DNA from: Melanocharis versteri
Lineage: Eukaryota; Chordata; Aves; Passeriformes; Melanocharitidae
Assembly (NCBI GenBank): GCA_013397845.1
Contig: VZTG01008547.1
Location: 109,577-173,576 of the forward strand
Reading direction: 5' to 3'
DNA: 64,000 bases
In this document: positions 13,417 to 26,600 of the stretch, piece by piece
How the letters are laid out: every line of letters begins with the position of its first letter
How positions within the stretch are numbered: the stretch's first letter is position 1
Translations under genes and position numbers: made by a program
The notes under the pieces: generated by a model
Told to the model about the DNA's origin: nothing
The model's database searches: none
What the model saw: the letters and a program-made list of their open reading frames with translations, nothing else

Positions 13417-16400
13417 GAAAAAACAGAACTAGAAAATTCAAGAAACTGTTAAGCAAGTATATCCTAGACCTGTGAGATTTTACTTCTTCACATCTTAAAA
13501 TAGCCTGACAAAAATGGAATTGGCCACAACATTATGGAAATTTTCAAGTGGGACAAAAAGTAACCTACTTTATTTTATTAAAAAGAAAAACAGCACCTAT
13601 GTATGAAAACCAAATGACAAGCTACATGCAAATTTCAGATTAAAATTCTGTACTTACATTTTTACAATATGGCTTGCCTACAAAAAAAAAAAAGGCAGAG
13701 GCAGTAGGTAGCAATTTCCAAGTCTCCAAAATGTGGTTTATGTAACTGTTAAATTTAGATTAGGAAGCAAATTATCTTGAAAGGTCTCCAGGAAATGTAG
13801 TACAGTAAAACCATTTAAATAGGTCAGATTTCATAGTCAACTGCCAGGGAAATTACGAAATATGAATAGAGTTAATACAACCTTTCAAATAACTAGTGGA
13901 AGAGAGATCACTCATGTTTGGGTTTTTTATTATTATTTTTTAATATCCTACCCAATCTCACAAAAAGGCTATATAAACTGGAAAAAAATACTCACTTAGT
14001 AGCTGGTGTAGCAATATTTGCTACACTGAAAAGATTCGAAAGGTTAAACAATTCACAGAAGAGGATGTTCAGCAAACAAAGTAACAACCTTAACAATTCT
14101 GTGATTGCTTTTTTATTTCGCTCTAACCAGAAGATTCTTAAAAATTTGTAGTATACTCCTACTCCACTCAAGAATTCCATAACAGACTGACCACATCTAT
14201 CCTAGTCTCCCTTAACTCCCAAAATAAAATAACGAATTATTTTCTAGAGACTGTTCTGGGCCTATCAGAAAATACAATTTTTCCTGCTACTATTTCATAC
14301 TATGTCTTGATTAACATAATAATCCGTAATTCAACAAAGGAGGAATGCACCAGTTTTCAGAAGCAGCAGTACCAGCAACAGCCAATTCCTTTGTCATTAG
14401 GCAATAAATAACTGTAGCAAGCAAGGAAGTGCACATTACAGAAATCTGGCTAATACCATGGGTCTATATGAAATGCAGTAGCAACAAGACAGTCTCAAGC
14501 TCTGTCTTCCTTGCATGTTATCTCTTTATATAAAGTAATTTGGCAGCTGCCTCAAAGGTAGTGTAGGTTTAAAAATTAGAAGAAAAAAGTCCAAAATATC
14601 ATATTCCAACACGACTTATCCCCTGAAATTGTTAAATTCTGGACTGAAGTCATCTGATAATCATAAAACTAGGATGAAGAAACCCCAAATACAATCACAC
14701 ACACGCATTCATTTGTGGATTATGGGCCAAGAGGGACCCCTGACATCATTCCATGTGCCCTTCTACCATGATGATCCATCATTCAGTCTAGTGCAAAGTA
14801 CTTAATGACCATCACTTTGCTTTCCAAGTATAAAAAAGAGCGTAAGTGATGCTACTTCACCTTTATAAAATGCTTTGATAACACGATAAAATACAGCACA
14901 CCCCAAGTACCTTTCCTAGCTTGAAAACAGAAACACAGTTTTTAATGCATTGACCCATTGCAGGGCAGGGGAGCAGATTTACACCAGAGGCCTTCTAAAT
15001 TGCCTCACATCAAGCAACTAGTTAAAAACCAGAAATTCTCAGAAGAACAAGTCACCAGCAACACGTGCAGTGCCACCATAACCTCAGCAGAAACTCTCCA
15101 AGAGGCTGCAAAGAAATTAAACTGTACTGTCTTCCCAGCACTTTCCTGACACCCAGCAGTGACTGAGCAGCCTTATTTTCATCTTTGAAGCAAGCTACAC
15201 ATGTTGGCCTGTACACAGAACAGCCAGGTGGTCCAGGCTGACATGGAAATATTTCTGTCCATTAAACACACAGTTTTAGCATTAGCATCCTGAAGACGAT
15301 GCTGATCTGGGCAGAGTCAATTAAAACAAAAATAAAAAACATCAGACTGTCATTAATTCAAGCAAATACACCACTATGTACGTGATTCTGAGCTACTCTC
15401 TGCTTCAGTACTCATTATCAATTTTCTACTCCTGAATGCAACACTAGTTTTATACCAGCTGTTTATTAACAGGACTGTCATTTTCCTAAAACAGCAGCAG
15501 AGATTTGGACACACAAAATTATTTCCTCCAAAACACCATATTGAGTTTGAATGGAAGTCTGCTTTTAATATAAAATAAAAAAAAGAAGAAAAAAATCACT
15601 TCCTTCCCTAGAACCACAACCAGTCTGGTGCTGCCTGGCATTGCCACGCTTACACGCCTGAAGTGTGTCTGCCTGGCTGCGGCTCAGTGAACACTCCTCA
15701 CACCCACCTCCCAGCTCCTCTCACCCTCCTCCTGGCATCACTGCCAGGCAGGGAAAAGGCTAAAATGAGGGTACATCCTTCAGGAAAGGAAGCCATGGCC
15801 CTCAGCAGGGTACTCTGCCTGCCCACCCCAGCCAGGTTCATCTCGTTGCTGTAGGTCTCTCTCTGGGGGAGCAACGAAGTCCCCAGCGTGATGAAATGAG
15901 GAACAAGTTCCCAACGGGAAAGTCGCAGTGATATTGAACACACAAGCACCACCACCTGCTGAGGTGGCCAGCGGAACACTGTCAACAGAGGGAAGCCACT
16001 ACAGCTCTCACTTCCTCAGCTCAGCATCACATAAACTGTCTCTTGTCAGGCTGTTGGAAACAACACAGCAGCTAATTGATCCCTGAAGGAAACGCCCAGG
16101 AGGCAGGAGCCAGCTCCCATACAGCCCTCTAACTGCACCTGCACCAAGTGCCATGGAAAAGCACCTACCCCCGTTACTCACGCTCAGGAAGCTCATCCTC
16201 TCGGATGAGCCCTCAGCTGGGGAGACGCAGTTATTCATCACGTGCCGTCTGTTTCACACGGCTTCCTCAGAAGAAAACTCATACCTGACTTAACACTAAG
16301 ATATTCAAGAACCAAGGGACAAAAGAAGAAAAGAAAACCCCACAAGCCCATTTACTAAATGAAACTAAGGACAATGTCTGCTTTGAAGAAAGACTGATGT

Positions 16401-19400
16401 GGATGCACTGCTACTAAAAATGGACCAGTACAGGTCATCGCACCCTATGCTAAGCCGGGCAAACAAGGGGCTGGCTGCCCAGGGGGTTCAACACCCAAAG
16501 ACGGCCACGTGCCCTGTATCTGCAAGGAGACTGCAGTCACAGGCATGCCGAGCACTGGCGAGAAACAGGAGCGGCACACGCTTCACCAATATGACTGAGC
16601 AGAAAAACCTCTGAGCGCTTAGCTGGGCTTTCTATTTTAAGAACTGGTATGATTCACGTTACCTTGGCTCTAAGTGATTTTCAGTCTTCACCATATCTAC
16701 CCTCACGATAAGCCCATATTAAGCAAGCACTGAAAGCCCTGACATTTCAGAGCTGCAGCGCAGAGCAGCCATACATCACGCCGGGAGCCTCCGGCACCAG
16801 CAGGCAGCTGCATCCAGGTCTCCCAAGCGCATATTCTGCGACCTTGCCACTCACTGCCCTTCCTGCTGATGCACATGGGGAAACAAACAGAAGAAAAATC
16901 AGAAAAATCCCTGTGATGCACTAAGTCACTAACTATTGCCCTGCTGCTGCACAGTGATGAAACCGCAGGATGGGGAGAGATGGGGACAAAAAAAACCCCA
17001 CAGAAGTGTCACTACTCAATTGAAAATTAAGCAATAACCAGTATTAGAGCAGTTCAAGTGAAGCCCCACTTTGCCCCATCTGCCTGATGCTGCCAGCAGT
17101 TGCCCATCTGTATCTTTCTCTATTCTTCAGCTGTACTAATGCACTCTTTCATGACAAAATACAGGTGCAGGAATTAGTATCGCAGCAAGGATCACAGGCA
17201 GGAAATATTACCAAAGAAGGAAGGATCTAGAAATGTATGCGCTATTTGGGATTATGAAAAACAACTTTTCTATTAATAGCATAAGCAAAAATTCTCATAT
17301 CCTACAAAACACTTGCTTAAAATAATCATTTAATTTTTTGGTACTCACCAATAAACATATTAAAGTAGGTTTCACTGTTCTTGCTTTGTTCTTTCCAAAT
17401 CTCAAATAAAAGAATCAACAACAGCAGCTTGCATTAAATATTTTATCTGTTTTGACTCATTTTTTTCTTACTTATAATGCTTTGAAGAGGCTAACCACTT
17501 CACTGCAAAACTTTGCATCACCAACAAAACCCGAAGGATTGCAAAAGGCAGAAAACATCAACATGCATCTTTATACCTCACTCAAAAAAAGTAAGAACAC
17601 AAATATTTTCCTACAGGAAACATTAAGTTGATAATTTTTTTCCTTATCTGACAAGAAATGGTTGTCATTTACAAGTTGAAATAATCAACCTGGATGCTAA
17701 AGTTTTCCTCAAGTAACAAGAGTGCACGGAGGAGATCACTGGATAGGAACAAATAAAGGGAATGTACCATCACAGGCAGAACTCTAAATAGTATTTGGAA
17801 TATTTCAAATTTCTGGTTGAATACTAACATCCTACTCGATTTTCTAGCATTTCACACAACATGTATATATGCAATTGCACTATTACTTTGGTTCTCCATG
17901 TCAAAACATCACAGCATGAGAAAACACTTACTATAAGGTTTCTTAAAATACTTTTTAGTTTAAAAAACCTTTGAAAAGACAAAAAAAATCCATCTTAATG
18001 ACCAATGAATTAAAATTAATTTTAATATCTGGTCAATTAAATTAATGTTAGGTACCACAATCGGTAATACACAACACATCAAAGGACACAGAGGGTCTTT
18101 TAGTCAAAGAGATTTAAAATATATTTATAAAAATAAATACCATTCCAGATTTCTCTATATCACCAAACTGAGGTGGGGAAAAACATTATGAAAGAGATAC
18201 TGTGGTCAACTGATGTTTGTCCATTTATATGTACAAAGTAGATGCAAAAAAAAAGTATTTTTCTCTGTCATAACACGAGGCGCAGCAATGACTAAATAAA
18301 TAACAGACTTGTCCACTGGGGCTGATGCTACCCTGAAAAGAGGAAAGGATGATTGCATTTGCCCAAGGTTTCAAAAATGTCACATCTTGTTTGGGAAAGC
18401 AGTCAAGAGATGCATCCTGAAAACCACATAAGGTTCAATTTCCCATCAAATGGCCAAGTTGAAGCCAAAGTACTTTTATATTTTCTTAATGAGGGGGACA
18501 TACTGATCAGGACTGACCATTAACATTCCTCTAAATTCCTCCTCCCTCTTCTGTCCTGTGGAAATAAACAAGATTTAAATAAGTAAGACTAGACCATCAC
18601 CATTCTACTGTTCCTAGTAGAAAGCATGTCCTTCTCAAGCTGTGCTGAAGCTGAGTTGATGGAGGTGGCTTTTTTGGCACAGGAGAAAAGGTGCCAAACC
18701 ACAGGGTGGATCACAAAGAACATGGGAACTTGAACAGGTGGACTCTGAAAGTAGAGGAGAACACTCTCCATCCTTTGAGGATGAGGAACTACCACAGCTG
18801 ACCTTCCAAAGCTGCCGAGGTGTGAGGTAACGAGTCTGCTTCCAAAGCAGGTCTCTTGTCCACTCTGCACTCCTGTACTGGGAAGAATGGAAATGCCTAC
18901 AAGCCATGGAAGCTGGGAGGTGTTTCACCACATGTTTATTCATATGGTAAGAGCTACAAGATGCTGCAGCTGCCGCAATTGAATCCCATGCTGTTAAGAG
19001 CAGGACTAATCTCTGCTGAGATACAGGGAGAGAAAAGAGGTTCCAACTGAAAGTACAACTATGAAACTGAACAAAACAAACAAAACCATCTTTACAGCAG
19101 CATCACTCTTAAGATTCCATGATGCAATGCAAAACCTGCAGTGGATATGTTTCGTACACGCAACTCCACCTGGTCAGGGAGGTTTTCATAGACCTGTAAT
19201 GAAGCTGCCTTCTCAGCAGGCTCTTACCTCACCCAGCTGCAGGACATGGGGCAGGCTGCAGCTGTACCAGCTACCAGGGGCTCTGCAAAGGAGAGAAGGC
19301 ACAAACAAGCCTGCATTTGGACTGGGGCAGAACACAGCCACCCCAGACTCCGGCCATCCACCTCCCCAGCTCTGCAACACCAAAAGCAACCGGCTGTTCA

Positions 19401-21460
19401 CACAGAAGCTGTGATCCGGGAGCAGATCACAGATCAGGCATGCGCAGCTGCTCCCTCGGACATCCCTGCAAGTGAGGCAGAGTGCCGGTGCCTACCCCAA
19501 CACCAACTATGGTTTCCAGTTAATGCATACACAGCCACACCACAGCACCTGTGAGACACTCCTAGGTCTGAAGAAGATGAAAACACACACATTAATTGAA
19601 TGTCCTTAAAAATATGGTACTTGGGCATGCCCAAATCACCTGTAGCAAACTACTCTAGGAGGACAACAGCACAGAGAGCTGCACATCGATGCAAGAGAGG
19701 CATCCTTCTGGGAAGGCCCAAGAGCAGCAGCGACAAGCACCGACACAAACCTGTCTGGTTTCACTTGCTACACCCACTCAGCGACACGGAGAAAGCTTTA
19801 TGGATGTGCAACATAGCTCCCTCAGTACCACTGGAGAAGTATTTGCAGAATGTGAACCAACTACAGTTCTAAGTAAAGTTTGCCGCGGCTTTAGGATAAG
19901 AGATGAAACAGACTGAAACTATCAGTGAAAGGAGGATGCAGAAGTGGGGAGATCTGCTTTGAGTGGCAAAGAGAAGCAACAGAATCAGGAGACTACTCAC
20001 AGCTTCTCATGGCCCAGGAGACAAGGAGAACAAAAAGTTACAGAAGAAACTTCAAGGGAAAGTAATAAAGTGAAGAAAAAAAAAGTCATTATGTACAAAA
20101 TGACTTTGAGAAACTCCATGCTATGGCATACTGCAGAGGTTGAAAAGCAAACAGATTGAAGAAAATTAGGCAAAATGGAGAACATAGGTTACTAAACACA
20201 ATGTAATGTCAATCTGCTGGAAATCTCAAAATCGAAATTTGACAAGAAACAGAGCCAATAGAACTTTATAATGCTTTCTTTTCCTAGGTGTCCACTGCTG
20301 ACCATTATCAGAGACAGCAACTGGCCTAATTCAGTAAGGGAAATTACCTGAAACCACACATACTCATAACTCATGAATTCCTCTCTGTGCTATGGATTTT
20401 ACTGTTTTATAATTCATCGCTTCCTAACCTGACCTCTGTGGACTACAGATCAGGTGGGTGTCTATAGGGCCACGATAAATATTGAAATGAGTATGTTTAT
20501 CAGATAAGATTCTGATTATGATGAGCACAACCAGCAGAGATTCTGACACTTGACACACTGTTGCCCTTAAAGTTTGTTGATTGCTGTTCATGGAACTACT
20601 TTGGTCAAAATTATTAAGTAAAAGATTAGATCATTGCCAGTGTACTTGAGTTGTTGATTTTTAATTTTTTTTTAAGGCAAAATCAAATAAAACAGTTGTA
20701 CAAATACAGCCTACATGTACCTTAGGGCCCTATCCACTTGGGATTTTCTTTTGGGTTCGCTTATATTCTGCAGACATTCAATCCCTTTAATAACTAGACT
20801 TCCAATTCCACATCTCAACTTTAAGAATACACTACACTTTCATTTTCTTACGGTTTTCCAAATCTGGATAACTAACAGTGTTCTCATGTGATTCTTACAG
20901 GTTTATTATCTCAGACCTTTCCAAGATACACATCTGAAGTTATTCTGTCCCTCTCCTCCCTCACAGGGAAATAACCCAAAACCTCCAGCCAGCACTGTAT
21001 TGCTGCACATTTGAATTCTGCAAGCTATACGCTTAAAAAACCTATTCAAATTACTTAGAAAAATGTAACCATGCTTAAACTTTCGCCTGTAAAGCCCAAA
21101 CATGATAGTGATCCATCTCATCTGAGCCATTAATTTCATTGGTGAGATCTGTCTGAGGTCGTCTTTTCCAACTGCAATGGCAAAGCACAATGCATTGTAG
21201 CCCCGTTCACAGTACAGAATCAGGTGGGAGGAGAGGCTGATGCTGGTTTTGTGTAGAAAAGAATTGCTAAGCCCTGACCCCTCGAAGACAAAGTGATGGT
21301 GCAAGAGTAGTCAAGGCCAAAGTTCTATTTGCAGAAAATCAATGGGTTATGCACAATAGCAGCTGCACTCAGATGTTCACAGCTCAGCTGGAGTCTGTAG
21401 ATCTGGTCTCAAAATTCAGAGTATTTGACGTTGAAAACTAGAAAAAAACCCAAAAAACAG

Positions 21461-21491
21461 TCCTCCCCTCCTCCCCCCCCCTTTTTTTTTT
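21461..21491. repeat. 31-bp homopyrimidine tract (C-rich then T-rich)
   Basis: Uninterrupted pyrimidines on the plus strand: CTCC runs, C9, then T10. A simple low-complexity tract with potential for slippage or a triplex-type structure. Confidence 0.85.
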
Positions 21492-21599
21492 AATTTAAAC
21501 AGTCAAAGCAGAAGCAAGCTTTGAACTAAAATTCTTGAAATTGAGATGAGTGAATCCCTTCTCTTTGCCACTCCTTATGATCTTTGGTAGCCAGCCAAA

Positions 21600-21860
21600 T
21601 GGCTCAGCTTAGCTTCACTTTCCACATCAGTCCAAAAGTCGAATAAGTAATAAAACTTGCATGAGGAGAGGGCTTTATAATCACATTAGAGACAGGCAAG
21701 GGAGGCCGGTTACCTCGGTTCACCGGACAGCTTGAACAAGGCTTCATAATGAGGGACAGGTGTTGGCACCAATTAGGAACACTCAGCTCACCGCTGACAT
21801 TGGCCCCTCAAAGCAATGACTGCACTTTAATCCTCTAAGCCACATAAAAGAGAAGCAGAG
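21600..21860. promoter_or_regulatory. Candidate non-coding regulatory element in JADE3 intron 1
   Basis: Complex, repeat-free sequence with clustered motif-like words: an inverted CCGGT/ACCGG pair (about 21706-21726), TTGGCACCAATTAG (NFI/homeodomain-like) and TTTATAATCACATTA. It resembles conserved non-coding elements in texture, but conservation cannot be seen from one sequence. Confidence 0.2.
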
Positions 21861-23039
21861 AGTGGGCAGACCAAAAAAAAAAAAAACTAAAAATGCCTCT
21901 GCAGAGGATTGAAATATTTTTGCTTACTTAAGGGAGTGAAGTAGAAGTGTCACAAAGCTGCAGAAAGTTCACTGTGAAGTACTTTGAGTATATCAAGAAT
22001 CCAAATCTTCTGCACAAGCAGAGTATTTAATTTTAGGAAGGGTATTACCATGTATAGTATGCATTCATCACAACTATCAGAATTTATATCCCAAAAAGAA
22101 GCACAGAATAAAAAGGAGTAGAAGCAGCACATGTAAATATTGAGGTAAGATAAAATTATTCCATCTATGCCTACCAGCATTTCAAGCATTATGGGATACA
22201 TAAGATAGATTTTAACTGAGATTACTAAGGAGTTCTGCAGGCTGAAATGTTACTGTTAACAGCTTCTTTTATGACTTCCTCCCCTTTAAAAGACTTTATA
22301 TTCCTTTAAAATTCAGAAAGCTTTCATTTAGAAGGTGATATCTGAAAGTTGAAGGTACATAGATTCAATTTACACATTGTAAACACCAACACACACATTT
22401 ATTTATTTTTAAGTATCAGTTCCTCCTTCACTTACATGCCAGGTCATGAGGTAGGTGTTTTCGCTTCAGCTGATGACATCACAAGCTCCTAAAAAAATGA
22501 AAGGAGTGCTATTTAGGTAGTAGGAGTGACATCAGGCATTTCATGTTTGAGCTACAATTTAATTTTTGGCAAGTAAGTGAAGGTTGTATTTTATTTTTAT
22601 TTCAACTTTCCCAAGCAAATGATATGCCCAGAATATAAAGCCTTAAATTCCACAATTCTCATTTAATATGTGGAAAAATTAAATTTGTCAGCTATTTGTG
22701 CACATAATATGATATAAATGCAATAAGTACTACAACTAAAAACAAATTTATAAGAATATTCTCAAAGTTGATTTTGCCATCCTCTTAACATGAATGGGAA
22801 CCAACTTTACCAATACCAACAAAATGAAATTTTAATTAGTATTTTCTCTATCCTGTTTTGGGAATAAAAACACTTCAACAAACACATTCAGATAGACGCA
22901 CACTTATTCAACCGGCTTAAGGCATTGATTTCTCCTTATACACTGATGCTTTCTTCATTCAAGAGGGTCTTCTATGAACCATGCATGCTTATAAATTCAT
23001 AGGAGGGCAAACAAAATAAGCATAGAGGGAAAGCTCCAT

Positions 23040-23400
23040 GTGGCTTCTGATTTAATTCCTCACGACATTCCTCCAGACCTCTCCTTGACAATCCCGAATA
23101 GCTTAGCTTCCCTGGCACGGATTCTGCTTACTCGCCCTTTTTAATCTAGTCCCGAGCCTTGAGCAATATTAAATATGGGAACAGAGGGAATTTTTCCCTC
23201 CACCAGCTGCCCGCATTGCCCTCCTGCAGGATCATGCACATGTATGTTTTGTGCCCTATTGTAATGCACATGGCAAAGGCATTAAAGCCGTCACACCCAA
23301 CAGATGAGTTGCAGCACTCCTCAGAGATGTCAGCAGCCCGACCAGGGCTGTCCTGGCAGGCAGTCCACCCCATGCCTCGGAGCAAAAAGTTAACAAAAAC
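23040..23400. promoter_or_regulatory. Candidate non-coding regulatory element in JADE3 intron 1
   Basis: A moderate-GC, repeat-free stretch within an AT-rich intron. It has ATGCACATG twice at exactly 30-bp spacing (23234-23242, 23264-23272) and an inverted TAATGC/GCATTA pair (23262-23267, 23279-23284). It also lies inside an unusually long open frame (23159-23992). The regulatory call is inference from texture only. Confidence 0.25.
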
Positions 23401-25789
23401 AGGACAGCTACGAGCTGTGGAAGAATGTATTAGCAAAAATGCAAGTAAAAACCAAGGAAGCGATAACTGCATACCCTGCCAGAAGAAAAAGAATAAAAAA
23501 AGGGGATATGACAATGTTTCTCTAACTCAAATAAGGCAGTTTCTGGCCAAAGTGTCAGCACCATACTCCAACATCTGCGCTCCTCCACCCATCTGGAGTA
23601 CAAGAAAAAGATACAACCACCCATCCACTGAGGAGTGGCACAGATCCCATTACTTATTACAACTATTGTTGCTCAACTTAGGCTGTGGCATCAAAGGAAA
23701 ACATTTCCTTACAATCTGGGGGGGAAGAGAAGGAGAACACATAATATATTACAGCTCCTGTATGTTGACTGTGCAAAATTTTGAAGTTTTGGCTCTACTA
23801 ATTCTCTTTGATTTGAAGTTCCACCTCTGGGGTTTTTTTGTGTTTGTGTATTTGGTGTTTTGTTATTTTGGGGGGCCAGCAGCAGAGGTGCTTGGTTGGT
23901 TTGGGGGTTTGCTTTGTTTTGTTTTAATCTTCCTAGGTTCCTCTTCCCATTTTCCTGACACTCTCTGGCTATACCCCACATTAAGCAATTAACTTTGAGC
24001 AACACAAGAAGATCTGTAGATCAAAGCAGTACCAGAGCCAAGGTTGCTGAAACATGAATCACACTACGTGGGTCGGGTTTTTAACTCGAGATAAGCAGAC
24101 ACACTCTGCCACCACCGCCACCACACACGTGGCCCGAAGCAATCCACAGGGTCCGCGCAGGAGACGTGCACTTGGCACGAGCATCCATGGGAGCCTCCCA
24201 TCTCCGTCCAGAGGGACCCAGCTCAGGGGCAGCAGAAACACCTGACACACAGGGAGTGAGGGTGACCAGAGGAGCTCACTTCAACAGCTCACTGCTGCTC
24301 TGCCTGGTACTACCCTGCCTGGTACTCTGCCCCTACCCTCCAGCTAAGAAATGCCAAGAGCCTCACCCATGAAATGCACTAGAGGAGGGAGGGCAAGTGA
24401 AGAAAATAAGCAAATAATTAATAAATGGCTGGCTAAGTTTTCCAAACATGACTTTGAATGGATTTTTCTTATGACATATTTCATTATGGGATAATTCTTT
24501 AATGTCCCGATTGAACCCATTTAATATAAGTTTTCCATAGAAACACAAGCAAAGCACTGGTTGTGGCAGCTCAAATGGCATCATTAAAATGCAACACAGC
24601 CTACAACTTTTAAGTGTGAACAAAACCACAGCTTTTGCCTCCCAGCTGAACCACAAAACTAATATATTTTTTAACTCTTCATTAAAAACACATTTATTTG
24701 CCCAGTTAAATGCCAAGATGAGCTCTGAAATACTGGAAGGTTCAACTAAAAATTTTTTTCTTTCTCTAATCCTTATAGAATACACTCAGAATCTTCAGTC
24801 CCAACTTTACTTATTTCACAACCATGAACAAACATACAATATGGGATGAAAAATACAGTTGCCCCCACAAAATACTATTTCCCCTCTCCTTGTTTGAAAA
24901 GCTGGTCTTAACATATTGACTGAAAAACACTAAATTAAGTCACCACAAATTAATGATCAGGGGGTTCTTCCCCAATAGATTAAAAAAAAATGGAATAGTG
25001 CCAACCCCCCCATGAGCAGTAAGTTCAGAAGCAGGGTAAAGAATGCACAGAAGATGCTCACCCTCCCCTCCACACAGACTGTGCCAACAGACTCCACACT
25101 CCCACTCTCCAGGTGCATTTGAAAAAGTAATGGGCCAGCAGCAGAAACTATGGCATGAAGAAACAGAAAAGAAATTACAGGAACTAAAGGACAGTGTAGA
25201 CACAGAAAACAAACTTAGAAATGCACAGTAGCTTTTCATAAATACTGCCTGGAAACTAAGCGTCACCAGGGAAAAAAGCATCAGCAAGATTTATTTCTTA
25301 AAATACAACTTATAACAACAGAAGGCCACTTGGAACACAGATCTATTTTTGTAGTTATCACTACTGTTATACTATCGCTCTCTCTGTAATTTACCACAGT
25401 GCTTACCAACAGCCAAGCTACCAAAACAAGAATTCGACTGGTTGAAAACAGAGCTTCGTGCTTTTCTCGTCAACCATCCCACACACTGCACTGCCATTTA
25501 CAAAAACAGAGATGGTCACAGAAAAAAGATCTCCCAGGGTCCTGAAAAAGGACAGCCAGATAGGACCAAGAACTCAGACTCTGTGTAACAGAGGCTCCTC
25601 AGCCTCTCCAGGGGAGCCCCTTCCACGCCATGTGACCCTTACTGCCAGCAAGTTCGTCCCAGCACTTAAGGCACACATCTTCCCCCATGCTGCTCAAGCC
25701 TTTACCAGGTCTCTCCCAGCACTGGACCCTGATGACATAATTTCTTTCTTCTTGACACAGTTTGAACACTAACTTAACTTTCTTGGTCA

Positions 25790-26600
25790 GTATATCCTTG
25801 TCTTTCCTCCAGACTAAATAAAACCCAGTTCTTTCACCCTCTGCTTATAGGACATGTTTTCTACATTTCTGATTCTTCTAGTTGCCGTTGTCCACCACCC
25901 TTTCCAGAGCTGACACACAAAACCAGTATGAAGTTGTGATGTCCAAATCTGGACAAAGTCTCCCAGCTGAATCTTTCCCTACACAGAAAACGCTATTCTC
26001 TCTTTACAGAAAAATATCCTTGACTGTCACATGAGTTGCAAATAATAATCCTATATATAAACGCCAGTGCATTTGCTTTTCCAACAGTATAACTGTTGCC
26101 CCATGTCCAGCTGTGAGCAGTTATTGCTGCTGGGCCCATTGCTCCCAGCCTGCAGGCATGAAGCCAAACCTTCATGCTACAGAGCTGCCCCTCCATGCCC
26201 TGCTCAGCCCCATCCAACCCCTCCTTCCAGACTCCTTCTCCAATCTGTCAAAGTAACTCTGAGTTCAAAGCATCTTCTCAAGTAGACATGCAGTTTCCAC
26301 CCAGCTTGATTTGGGTATTGAATGAACAGAGTCCTCATTCCTTCACCCACATCATTAATTGCAAATATTAATTCACCTGTCTTGTTTGAAACTAATTAGC
26401 AATTATCCTCTCAGTTTTCGCAGCAGCTACAAACATTCCTGTGAGCATTTCAGCTAATCCGTGCTTCCTTAGCTAGCTTCAGATAATATGGATTGCCTGA
26501 TAACTTGCATCATCTACTGTGCAATTCCTACCCCACAAATTACTTCCAAAACTGAATTAGAAAGCTCGTCTTGTGATGCTTTACATCTCCTCCATAAATA
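25790..26600 (-). mobile_element. Ancient, degraded CR1 LINE
   Basis: The plus strand follows the antisense CR1 order over about 800 bp. It starts with CCTCCAGACTAAATAAAACC, CTTATAGGACATGTTTTCTA and TCCAAATCTGGACAAAGTCT. Then come GTGCATTTGCTTTTCCAACA, CCACCCAGCTTGATTTGGGT, ATCATTAATTGCAAATATT and CATCTACTGTGCAATTCC. It is more diverged than the 40.1-kb and 57.2-kb copies and holds no usable frame. Recognised by recalled consensus; the outer limits are approximate. Confidence 0.6.

Noticed and set aside
16440..16500. GGCTGCCCAGGGGG resembling the CR1 3' segment
   Set aside because: Only a dozen bases match and the flanks do not follow CR1 order.
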